From: Sphingomonas sp. PP-CE-3G-477
Lineage (GTDB): Bacteria; Pseudomonadota; Alphaproteobacteria; Sphingomonadales; Sphingomonadaceae
Length of the DNA stretch: 64,000 nucleotides
NCBI RefSeq assembly: GCF_003050745.1
Contig: NZ_QAOF01000005.1
Span: forward strand, 239,309-303,308
Direction: 5' to 3'
Numbering within the stretch: the stretch's first letter is position 1; each line of letters starts with the position of its first letter. The translations under genes were made by a program, and so were the position numbers. Below are positions 31,012 through 39,803 of this stretch, in pieces. Below the pieces are notes generated by a model. That model worked only from the letters and a program-made list of their open reading frames with translations, was not told the DNA's origin and ran no database searches.

Positions 31012-32033
31012 GGCAACGACACGCTGAAGCTCGATCCGGCCGCCATCGTCCCGCGCGGACGGATGCGGACGGTGGTGACGGACTTGGGCGCGGACGTCGG
31101 ATCATATGTCCAGCTGGTACCGCCGTTCGCTGAAAAATCGACGTCGTCGGTGGTGCTGGCGGGCGCGGCATAGGTCACCGCGAGTGACGATGCGGGCGAG
31201 CCCTCCGCCGTCGTCACGAACGCAGTCGAGGCACTCCCGTCGCCGTCGAGTGCGACCGCGCCGCGACTGGGCGTCGGCAGGACGATCGCGAGCGAATTGG
31301 CGTCGACCGCGACGATATCGGAATTGGTCAGCGTGATCGTCGTCCGCTGTTTGCTGCCCGGAATAGCCCGTGGATTGTTGGTCGCCGACAGCGGATCCCA
31401 GGTCGTCCGGGTGATGATCGTCACGCCGATCGGCTTGGCCGCGACGATCATCGTCACGGAGACGTTGGCGACGGGGATGGTCGCGGGGTTCTGATCCAGC
31501 GTGCCGACGCAAGCGCCCAGCAAACCGAGCACGTCGCAGAACCGCCACTCCCATGCGATCTTGAAGCTGCCCGTATAGGTGCCGGGCGCGACTGCGGCGG
31601 TCGACGACGGACGGACGTGAACCTGCACGTTGCGCGCGGTGCCGCCGAGCAACCCGAGCAGATTGACGACGCCACCGTTCATGTAGACGAACGGGGTACC
31701 CGGCGTGAACGGATAGGCGCCCGCGGCGTCCGCCGCGACCACGTACTTGGCCGTCACGGTGTTCGCGGGGTTGGTCGACGTCAGCTTGAAACCGTCGGGG
31801 CTGGTGACGGTCGCGCGCAGATAGTTGCCGCCCAGCAGCGAGATCACGGTGCTTGGACAGTCGAACCCGCCGGGCACGTCGACATAGGGCGGCGCACCAT
31901 TGACCAGCGCCGGCGGCGAATAGGTGCCGAGCGCGGTCGGGCTGGGACTCGTCACGGTACAGGCCGCCCAGGCCGATGACGGCATCGCCAGCGCCGCGAT
32001 GGCGATCAGCGCTTTCTTCAGTCCAGTCGTCAA
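30996..32033 (-). CDS. Exported spore-coat-U-like (SCPU) domain protein
   Basis: A 345-residue secreted protein starting TTG 32033 with AAGGGA seven bases upstream. Signal peptide ALIAIAALAMPSSAWA, then a beta-rich domain starting CTVTSPSPTALGTYSP that matches the Cys-rich start of SCPU (fimbrial-type) domains, and a C-terminal half rich in Thr/Ser. SCPU proteins are usher-secreted adhesin or pilus subunits, but no chaperone or usher gene is adjacent. The family call is moderate. Confidence 0.6.
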   Translation of the reverse strand: MTTGLKKALIAIAALAMPSSAWAACTVTSPSPTALGTYSPPALVNGAPPYVDVPGGFDCPSTVISLLGGNYLRATVTSPDGFKLTSTNPANTVTAKYVVAADAAGAYPFTPGTPFVYMNGGVVNLLGLLGGTARNVQVHVRPSSTAAVAPGTYTGSFKIAWEWRFCDVLGLLGACVGTLDQNPATIPVANVSVTMIVAAKPIGVTIITRTTWDPLSATNNPRAIPGSKQRTTITLTNSDIVAVDANSLAIVLPTPSRGAVALDGDGSASTAFVTTAEGSPASSLAVTYAAPASTTDDVDFSANGGTSWTYDPTSAPKSVTTVRIRPRGTMAAGSSFSVSLPYVLF

Positions 32034-32200
32034 CGCTTGGTCCCTTCGCGCCTTACTCGTGCGACAGGGGCTAGTCGGCGATTCGTTAAGGCACTTTCAA
32101 AGACCTAAAATGGGTGTTTTCGTCGAACCGGTTCATCGTGAGGGTGTCGGCGGCCTTGCGACGCTTGCGGCGGCCGTCAAACTGATGAAACGTGGCGGGC

Positions 32201-33535
32201 ATGACGATCGCTCCCACCGCATCTCGCCCTTCGGCTCCGCCCGGCACTGTCCTGATCGCGAGCGTCGCCACCGCCGCGCTGGCGGGCCTCCTGTTCGGTT
32301 TCGACACCGCGGTGATCGCCGGGGTCACCGGCGCCCTCAAGGCCAAGTTCGCGCTCAGCGAGGCGTGGCTCGGGTTCACCGTGTCGTCCGCGCTCTGGGG
32401 TACGTTGATCGGTGCGTTGTTCATCGGCACGCTCGGCGATCGCTACGGCAGTCGCAACGTGCTGCGTATCCTCGCCTTTCTCTACGTCGTCACTGCACTG
32501 GGCTGCGCGCTGGCGTGGAACTGGCACAGCTTTCTCGGCTTCCGCTTCATCAACGGCATCGCGATCGGCGGCTCGTCGGTACTCGCGCCCGCCTACATCG
32601 CCGAGCTGGCCCCGCCCGCCCAGCGTGGCAAGATGGTCGGCGGCTTCCAGTTCGCGGTCATCCTCGGCATCCTGCTCGCCTATGTCTCGAACGCGGTCAT
32701 CGGTTCGCTCGATCTCGGCGATGTCGAGTGGCGGTGGAAGCTCGGGATCGTCGCGGCACCGTCGCTGGTCTTCTTCGGTCTCCTGTTCCGCATCCCCAAT
32801 TCACCGCGCTGGCTGCTCGCCAAGGGCCGCGATGCCGAGGCTAAGGACGTGCTGGCGCTGGTCGGCATGAGCCCCGACATCGCCCGGCAAGAGCTCGACA
32901 CGCCGAAGGGCGATGCCAAGCTCTCCTGGACGCGTCATCGCAAGCCGATCACGCTCGCCTTCCTGGTCGCGATGTTCAACCAGTTCAGCGGCATCAACGC
33001 GTTCCTCTATTACCTCAACGACATCTTCAAGGCCTCGGGCGGCAGCCTCTCGCCCGATCTCCAGGCGGTGATGATCGGGGTTGCCAACATGGTGTTCACG
33101 CTGCTCGGCATGCTGCTGATCGACCGTATCGGCCGGCGTACGTTGCTGCTCTGGGGCTCGGCCGGCATGACCGCGGCGCTCACCGTCGGCGGGCTGGCGC
33201 TGCTCGGCGTGCTGCCCAACTGGCTGCTGCTACCGTCGCTGATCGTCTTCATCATGTTCTTCGCCCCGGGTTCGGGCGCGGTGATCTGGGTCTATATCTC
33301 GGAGGTCTTCCCGCAGAGCGTCCGTGCGCGCGGGTCGAGCATCGGTTCGTCGAGCCATTGGGGCTGGAATGCGGTGATCGCACAGGTCTTCCCGATCGCC
33401 GCGGCATGGTCGGCGGGCGTGCCGTTCCTCTTCTTCGCCGCGATGATGGCGGTGCAGTTCGTCACCGTGCTCCTCTATTTCCCGGAGACCAAGGGCGTGC
33501 CGCTGGAGGAGATGGACGCACACATGTCGCGGTAA
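32201..33535 (+). CDS. Sugar porter family MFS transporter
   Basis: Inner-membrane sugar symporter of 444 residues with twelve predicted helices. Diagnostic sites: GFDTAVIAGV in helix 1, GDRYGSRN in loop 2-3, RFINGIAIGGSS, PAYIAELAPPAQRGKMVG, NQFSGINAFLYY in helix 7, DRIGRRTLLLWG and PETKGVPLEEM at the C-terminus. The exact sugar is unknown; a xylose/glucose-type substrate is plausible. ATG 32201 is preferred to GTG 32192. Confidence 0.92.
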   Translation: MTIAPTASRPSAPPGTVLIASVATAALAGLLFGFDTAVIAGVTGALKAKFALSEAWLGFTVSSALWGTLIGALFIGTLGDRYGSRNVLRILAFLYVVTALGCALAWNWHSFLGFRFINGIAIGGSSVLAPAYIAELAPPAQRGKMVGGFQFAVILGILLAYVSNAVIGSLDLGDVEWRWKLGIVAAPSLVFFGLLFRIPNSPRWLLAKGRDAEAKDVLALVGMSPDIARQELDTPKGDAKLSWTRHRKPITLAFLVAMFNQFSGINAFLYYLNDIFKASGGSLSPDLQAVMIGVANMVFTLLGMLLIDRIGRRTLLLWGSAGMTAALTVGGLALLGVLPNWLLLPSLIVFIMFFAPGSGAVIWVYISEVFPQSVRARGSSIGSSSHWGWNAVIAQVFPIAAAWSAGVPFLFFAAMMAVQFVTVLLYFPETKGVPLEEMDAHMSR

Positions 33536-33637
33536 CCCGCGGTCGCGACGATTCACTGCCGAACCGGCACAATCCTGCGACAATTGGGCGCTAGTTCAAA
33601 CCCCTGATCGACGGTCGATCATCGGGGTGGAACGGGT

Positions 33638-36253
33638 ATGCGCAGTTTGGGTCTGGTTCTGGCGGTAAGCATGCCTGCAATGGCCGCCGCACAACAGGCG
33701 CCGTCGCAGCCCGCCGCCGCGGCGGCCGCGCAGACGCCGGAACAGGACGAGGCGGCCGACGCCGAGGAGATCGTCGTCACCGGATCGCGCAAGCTGCCGG
33801 GCTCGGTGATCGGCGACATCCCGCCCGACCAGACGCTGGGCCAGGCCGAGATCCGTTCGTACGGCGTCAGCTCGATTTCCGACCTGCTGAGCGAACTCAG
33901 CCCGCAGACCACCAGCGGTCGCGGCAGCGGCGGCGCGCCCGTCGTGCTGCTCAACGGCCGCCGTATCTCCAGCTTCTCCGAGATCCGCGACATCCCGACC
34001 GAGGCGATCCAGCGCGTCGAGATCCTGCCCGAGGAGGTCGCGCTCAAATACGGCTACCGCGCGGACCAGAAGGTCGTGAACTTCGTCCTGCGCCGCCGCT
34101 TCCGCGCGGTCACCGCGGAGGCGACCGACCGGATGCCGACCGAGGGGGGCAGCAACACGCCGCTGGGCGAGGTCGACCTGCTCACCATCGCGCGCGACCG
34201 CCGGCTCAACCTCCACGTCGAATACACCTCGACCTCGACGCTGACCGAGGCCGAACGCGATATCGACGCGCTGACTGCTACTGCCCAAAGCCCACGCGGC
34301 GCGAACAACACGGTAGTCGACCAGCGGCCGTTCCGCACGCTAGAGCCTGAAAACAGCACGTTCACCGCGAACGGCGTCTATGCGCGCAACATCTTCGGCA
34401 ACATCGGTGCGACGATCAACGGACGCATCGAATCGACCGACAGCCGCAGCCTGAACGGCCTGCCCGTCGCCGCGCTGACGCTCGCGGACGGGACCGCCGT
34501 CATCAACCGTGCGCTCGACGACGACGGCTTCCTCCCGCTCGCGCAGCGCACCTCGTCGATCGCCGCGCATCTCGGCACCACGCTTAACGGCGATCTCGGC
34601 ACGTGGCGCTGGAACGTGACGGGCAATTACGACCGCAGCGATACGCAGACCTTCACCGAGACGGGCGTCGATGCGACCGCCTTCAATGCAAGGCTCGCGG
34701 TGGGCGATCCGACCGCCAATCCGTTCGGCCGCCTCACCGCGGGCGACATCGGTGCGGCGCCCGGCAACCGCGCCTATGCCTCGCAAAGCACCGGCGGCGT
34801 CGATGCGGTCATCAACGGCAACCTGTTCAACCTGCCGGCGGGCGCGATCTCGACGACGATCAAGCTCGGTGCGGAAACCGCCGATTTCAGCAGCCGCTCC
34901 TTCAGTGCGCTGCGTGAACAGACCGGGCAGGTCTCGCGCGATACGGTCAACGGCCAGGTCAACGTCGACCTGCCGCTCACCAGCCGGTCGAAGGGCGTCC
35001 TGCCGTTCCTCGGCACGCTGTCGGCGAACTTCAACCTCGCCGAGGATCACCTGTCGGACTTCGGCACGCTGACCACGCTCGGCTACGGCGCGAACTGGTC
35101 GCCGATCGAGGGCGTGCGCGTCATCGCCTCGGTCACCGACACCGACGAGGCACCGACCGCACAGCAGCTCGGCAACCCGTCGATCGCCACGCCCAACGTC
35201 CGCATCTTCGATTACGTGACCGGCACGACCGCCACCGTCACGACGATCAGCGGCGGCAATCCCGGGCTGGTCGCCGACAACAACCACGTCAAGAAAGTCG
35301 GCCTGACGCTGAAGCCTTGGACCGCCAAGGACCTGTCGATCACCGCGAACTATGTCGAGAGCCGGGTCGACGATCCGATCGCCGCCTTCCCCTCGGCGAC
35401 TGCGGCGATCGAAGCGGCGTTCCCCAGCCGCTTCACGCGCGATGCCGGTGGCAACCTGTTGCAGGTCGACCGCCGTCCGATCAATTTCGCGCGTAGCGAG
35501 CGCTCCGAACTGCGCTGGGGGATCAACTTCTCCGCGCCGTTGAAGTCGAAGATCCAGAAAGAACTCGAGGCCTATCGCGCAGGCACCGGCCCCAACCCGT
35601 TCGAAGGGCTCCAGCCTCCCGGCGGCTTCCGTCGACCCGAAGGCGCGAGTGGCGACGGTCCGCGCGGGCAGGGCGGTCCCGGTGGTGGCGGGCCTGGCGG
35701 CGGTGGACCCGGACCCGGCGGTGGCGGCGGCGGGCGCGGCTTCGGTGGTCGCGGCGGACAGGCCGGCGGTCGCATCCAGTTCGCGGTCTACCACACCTGG
35801 CACTTCACCGATCGCGTGCTCGTCGCCGATGGCGGCCCACGCCTGAACCTGCTCGACGGCGATGCGATCGGCAACAGCGGTGGCCAGGCGCGCCACGAAC
35901 TGGAGGCGCAGGCGGGCTATACCAACAACGGCCTCGGCGCGCGCATCTCCGCCAATTACGCAACCGGCACGACGGTCAATGGCGGCACCGCGGCCGCGCC
36001 CTCGACGCTCAACTTCGGCGGCCTCGCGACCGCCAACATCCGTCTGTTCGCCGATCTCGGCCAGCGCCTCGAATGGGTGAAGGCGCACCCGTGGCTGCGC
36101 GGGATGCGCGTCAGCCTGTCGGTCGACAACGTCCTCAATACCCGCCAGCGCGTCACCGATGCGACCGGCGCGACGCCGAACAACTACCAGCCGGACTATC
36201 TCGACCCGTTCGGCCGCGCGGTCCGGATCAGCGTCCGTAAGCTGTTCTTCTGA
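33638..36253 (+). CDS. TonB-dependent receptor with glycine-rich insert
   Basis: Outer-membrane protein of 871 residues. Signal peptide (VLAVSMPAMAAAQ), EEIVVTGSRKLPGSVIGD as TonB-box region, plug with VVLLNGRRISSFSEIRDIP and ILPEEVALKYGYRADQKVVNFVLR, then barrel strands ending ISVRKLFF. Near residues 665-710 there is a low-complexity Gly/Pro/Arg segment (GGPGGGGPGGGG-like) not usual in receptors. The following gene is an M16 peptidase, an arrangement often seen for receptor/peptidase pairs that import peptides, which here is only inference. Confidence 0.85.
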   Translation: MRSLGLVLAVSMPAMAAAQQAPSQPAAAAAAQTPEQDEAADAEEIVVTGSRKLPGSVIGDIPPDQTLGQAEIRSYGVSSISDLLSELSPQTTSGRGSGGAPVVLLNGRRISSFSEIRDIPTEAIQRVEILPEEVALKYGYRADQKVVNFVLRRRFRAVTAEATDRMPTEGGSNTPLGEVDLLTIARDRRLNLHVEYTSTSTLTEAERDIDALTATAQSPRGANNTVVDQRPFRTLEPENSTFTANGVYARNIFGNIGATINGRIESTDSRSLNGLPVAALTLADGTAVINRALDDDGFLPLAQRTSSIAAHLGTTLNGDLGTWRWNVTGNYDRSDTQTFTETGVDATAFNARLAVGDPTANPFGRLTAGDIGAAPGNRAYASQSTGGVDAVINGNLFNLPAGAISTTIKLGAETADFSSRSFSALREQTGQVSRDTVNGQVNVDLPLTSRSKGVLPFLGTLSANFNLAEDHLSDFGTLTTLGYGANWSPIEGVRVIASVTDTDEAPTAQQLGNPSIATPNVRIFDYVTGTTATVTTISGGNPGLVADNNHVKKVGLTLKPWTAKDLSITANYVESRVDDPIAAFPSATAAIEAAFPSRFTRDAGGNLLQVDRRPINFARSERSELRWGINFSAPLKSKIQKELEAYRAGTGPNPFEGLQPPGGFRRPEGASGDGPRGQGGPGGGGPGGGGPGPGGGGGGRGFGGRGGQAGGRIQFAVYHTWHFTDRVLVADGGPRLNLLDGDAIGNSGGQARHELEAQAGYTNNGLGARISANYATGTTVNGGTAAAPSTLNFGGLATANIRLFADLGQRLEWVKAHPWLRGMRVSLSVDNVLNTRQRVTDATGATPNNYQPDYLDPFGRAVRISVRKLFF

Positions 36254-36356
36254 GCGCCATTTTGCCGCGAAACTCGATGCATCTATCCTGTTGCCCGACG
36301 ACGAAGCGCGCCTATGATGCGACGAGATCGTTCGAAACCTAGGATAGTGTTCGCAT

Positions 36357-39188
36357 ATGGCTTTGAAAATGACCGCGCTTGCGGGTGTCGCTGCAATCGC
36401 CCTCGTCTCGCCCGCCATGGGCCAGACGCAGCGGCCCGCTACGCCCACGGCAAAGCCGGCGCCGGTCGCAGAGCTCGTGAAGTCGGTCGATATCCCCTAC
36501 CAGCAGTTCACGCTGAAGAACGGCCTGCGCGTCGTCGTGCACACCGATCGCAAGGCGCCCGTCGTGGCAGTGTCGGTCTGGTACAACGTCGGCTCGAAGT
36601 TCGAGCCCAAGGGCAAGACCGGCTTCGCGCATCTGTTCGAACATCTGATGTTCAACGGCTCCGAGAACGCACCGGGTGATTTCTTCGAGCCGCTGAAGCA
36701 GGTCGGCGCGACCGACTACAACGGCACGACCTATTATGATCGTACCAATTACTTCGAGACGGTGCCGACCGCTGCGCTCGACCGCGCGATGTTCCTCGAA
36801 TCCGACCGCATGGGCTATCTCACCGGTGCGATCACGCAGGGCGTGCTCGACGAGCAGCGCGGCGTCGTCCAGAACGAAAAGCGCCAGGGCGACAACCAGC
36901 CTTACGGCCTGACCGAGTACAAGATCACCGAGGGGCTGTTCCCCGCCACGCACCCCTACGGCCACACCACGATCGGCTCGATGGCGGATCTCGATGCGGC
37001 GTCGCTGCAGACGGTGAAGGACTGGTTCAAGGATCATTACGGCCCGAACAACGCGGTGCTGGTGCTTGCCGGCGACGTCGATGCGGCGACCGCGAAGCGT
37101 CTCGCCGAGAAGTATTTCGGTGGCATTCCCAAGGGCGCCGAGAGCATCGTTCCCCCGGCACCGATCCCGACGCTGCCGGCGCCGGTGAGCGAGACGATCA
37201 AGGACCGTGTCGCCGCGGTGATGATCAGCCGCAACTGGGTGGTCCCCGGCCTCAACGACAAGGACGGCACCGCGCTTAGCGTCGCGGCGGGCGTGCTTGG
37301 CGGTCTCGCGAGCAGCCGGTTCGACACCGCGCTGGTCAAGAAGGAGAAGCTGGTCACGCGCATCTCCGCGTCGAACAACAGCTTCAGCCAGCTCGGCATG
37401 TTCCAGATCGAGGCGATCGTCCGGCAGGGCGTCGACCCTGCGCTCGTGTCGAAGCGGATCGACGAGATCCTCGCCGACTTCCTCAAGAACGGCCCGACCG
37501 CCGACGAGGTCAGCCGCGTCGCCACGACGACTGCATCGCGCACGATGGAGGGTCTCGAGTCCGTCGGCGGGTTCGGCGGCAAGGCGGTGACGCTCGCCGA
37601 AGGCGCGCTCTATTCGAACGATCCCGGCTATTACAAGAAACAGCTGTTGCAGCTGGCCGCCGAGACGCCCGCGAGCGTGAAGGCCGCCGCGGCGAAGTGG
37701 CTGTCGCGCCCGGCCTATTCGCTGACCGTCGTACCGGGCGCGCGCGATGCGTACGCCAACGCGGTTGTGCCGCCCAAGGTCGACGTCGTGCCCGCACCCG
37801 AGGCGCCGCCCAAGGGGACGCGTGGGCCGTTGCCCGGCGTCGGCACGGTTGCCGGCCTGAGCTTCCCGAGCGTCGAGCGCACGCGCCTGTCGAACGGTAT
37901 CGAGCTTGTCTACGCACAGCGCACCGCGGTGCCGGTGACGCAGGCGGTGCTGAGCTTCGATGCGGGCGTGGCGGCGGACGTTCCGACCAAGCTCGGTACG
38001 CAGAAGCTGACGCTGTCGATGATCGACCAGGGCACCGCGACGCGCGATTCGGTCGCGCTGGCCGAAGCCAAGGAGCGGCTCGGCGCGGAGATCGGTTCGG
38101 GCGCGTCGAACGACCGGACCTTCCTGTCGTTGCAGGTGCCGAGCGCGAACCTCGCGCCCGCGGTCGACCTGTTCGCCGATATCGCGCAGAACCCGGCCTT
38201 CGCCGATGCCGAGGTCGCGCGCGTCAAGAACCAGCAACTCGCGCAGATCGCGCAGGAACTGACCAGCCCGCAGGGGTTGGCGACTCGCGTCCTGCCGAAG
38301 CTGCTCGGGCCGACCTCGCCCTATGCCAAGGCGCAGGGCAGCGGCGATCCGAAGGCAGTCGCAGGGCTAACCCGCGCCGATCTGGTCGCGTTCCAGCAGG
38401 CGTGGCTGCGGCCGGACAAGGCGAAGATCTTCGTCGTCAGCGATCGTCCGCTCGCCGAAGTGAAGGCCGCGCTCGATACGCGGTTCGGGACGTGGCGGCC
38501 GACGGGGGCGCCGGGCGTCAAGGCGTTCCCGGCGACGGTGACGCCGTCCGCGCCGAAGATCGTGCTGATCGACCGGCCGGACAGTCCGCAGTCGCTGATC
38601 ATCGCCGGCATCCCGACCGGATTGAAGGGCACGCAGGACCTGCTGCCGATCGCGACCGCGAACGATGCGCTCGGCGGCAGCTTCCTCGGCCGCGTCAACA
38701 TGGACCTGCGCGAGAGCAAGCATTGGTCCTACGGCGTCTCGGGTCGCTTCCAGCAGTCCGAGAATGCCGCGCCGTACATCCTGTCGGCACCCGTCCAGGC
38801 GGACCAGACCGGTCCGTCGATCGCTGCACTGCGCAGCGATGTCGCTGCGTTCCTCGGCAAGGAGCCGATGACGCAGGCGGAGTTCGACCGCGCGATCAAC
38901 GGCGCGATCCGCTCGCTGTCGGGTAATTTCGAGACGTCGGACGCGGTACTCGGCGCGATGCAGCAGAACGACCTGCTCAAGCGGCCCGACAATTACTACG
39001 CGACGATCACGCAGCGATACCAGGGGCTTAACCTGCCTCAACTCAACACCGCGATCCAGCAGGCGATCGATCCAGGCAAGACGATCTGGGTCGTGGTCGG
39101 CGACGCCAAGACGGTGCGCCCGCAGCTTGACAGCATCGGCCTGCCGGTCGAGGTCATCCCGGCGGCGTCGGTAGCCGGCGCCAAGTAG
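36357..39188 (+). CDS. M16 family zinc metallopeptidase (two-domain, secreted)
   Basis: A 943-residue peptidase of the pitrilysin/insulinase clan. Signal peptide (IALVSPAMGQT), first M16 unit with the inverted zinc motif HLFEH at residues 92-96 and the downstream NEKRQ glutamate, then a second unit without the metal motif, as in bacterial PqqL/YmxG-like fused forms. It likely degrades peptides in the periplasm. About 100 bases after the TonB receptor, same strand. Confidence 0.9.
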   Translation: MALKMTALAGVAAIALVSPAMGQTQRPATPTAKPAPVAELVKSVDIPYQQFTLKNGLRVVVHTDRKAPVVAVSVWYNVGSKFEPKGKTGFAHLFEHLMFNGSENAPGDFFEPLKQVGATDYNGTTYYDRTNYFETVPTAALDRAMFLESDRMGYLTGAITQGVLDEQRGVVQNEKRQGDNQPYGLTEYKITEGLFPATHPYGHTTIGSMADLDAASLQTVKDWFKDHYGPNNAVLVLAGDVDAATAKRLAEKYFGGIPKGAESIVPPAPIPTLPAPVSETIKDRVAAVMISRNWVVPGLNDKDGTALSVAAGVLGGLASSRFDTALVKKEKLVTRISASNNSFSQLGMFQIEAIVRQGVDPALVSKRIDEILADFLKNGPTADEVSRVATTTASRTMEGLESVGGFGGKAVTLAEGALYSNDPGYYKKQLLQLAAETPASVKAAAAKWLSRPAYSLTVVPGARDAYANAVVPPKVDVVPAPEAPPKGTRGPLPGVGTVAGLSFPSVERTRLSNGIELVYAQRTAVPVTQAVLSFDAGVAADVPTKLGTQKLTLSMIDQGTATRDSVALAEAKERLGAEIGSGASNDRTFLSLQVPSANLAPAVDLFADIAQNPAFADAEVARVKNQQLAQIAQELTSPQGLATRVLPKLLGPTSPYAKAQGSGDPKAVAGLTRADLVAFQQAWLRPDKAKIFVVSDRPLAEVKAALDTRFGTWRPTGAPGVKAFPATVTPSAPKIVLIDRPDSPQSLIIAGIPTGLKGTQDLLPIATANDALGGSFLGRVNMDLRESKHWSYGVSGRFQQSENAAPYILSAPVQADQTGPSIAALRSDVAAFLGKEPMTQAEFDRAINGAIRSLSGNFETSDAVLGAMQQNDLLKRPDNYYATITQRYQGLNLPQLNTAIQQAIDPGKTIWVVVGDAKTVRPQLDSIGLPVEVIPAASVAGAK

Positions 39189-39204
39189 TTCAGGAGAGAG
39201 TGCA

Positions 39205-39504
39205 ATGGCAAACGTCGATGGCAGCTGGGATTGCGTGGTCAAATCGCCGCTGGGCGATCAGAAGATGACGCTGACCGTCAACAGCGCCGGTAGCACCTTC
39301 ACCGGTGCGGTATCGGGCGCGATGGGTGGCATGGACGTAACGGGTGACGTCGATGGCGACACGATCACCTGGAAGCAGAGCATGACCGTGCCGATGCCGA
39401 TGACGCTCGACTGCAAGGCGACCGTCGAGGACGACGTCCTCAAGGGCAGCGTCGCGGCCGGCGCTTTCGGCAGCTTCCCGTTAACCGGTACGCGTACGGC
39501 CTGA
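39205..39504 (+). CDS. Small beta-rich hypothetical protein
   Basis: A 99-residue protein starting ATG 39205 after GGAGAG, 16 bases downstream of the M16 gene and followed by a terminator, so probably the last gene of that transcript. It has regular strand pairs (WDCVVKSPLGDQKMTLTVN, GDVDGDTITWKQS) like small lipocalin-type or repeat-barrel proteins. No signal peptide. I do not recognise a named family. Confidence 0.75.
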   Translation: MANVDGSWDCVVKSPLGDQKMTLTVNSAGSTFTGAVSGAMGGMDVTGDVDGDTITWKQSMTVPMPMTLDCKATVEDDVLKGSVAAGAFGSFPLTGTRTA

Positions 39505-39532
39505 CCGGAAGGCCAGTATCCGAGACCTGAAG

Positions 39533-39568
39533 GGCCCGTCTTTCCAGACAGGGAGAGGCGGGCCTTTT
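39533..39568 (+). terminator. Intrinsic terminator
   Basis: GGCCCGTCTTTCC pairs (with G-T wobbles) with GGGAGAGGCGGGCC, followed by TTTTC. It lies 29 bases after the small gene. Confidence 0.85.
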
Positions 39569-39803
39569 CATGGACATGGATACAATCCGGGATTTCGCGT
39601 CGGCGATAGAGTTGATCGTGAGTCGCGCCGCGATCCGATCGGCACCACCGGGCGATCGTTCCTAGATGAGCCTGCAGTCGATACGATCGAGATATCTGCC
39701 CAGATCGATGTCAAAACTGTACAAAACTCTAAAACACGGCGATGTAACTGGTTCTTAGGAGGCTGTAGGCCAAGGTCTGCGCGAACAGCCGCCGGGACCG
39801 CCA

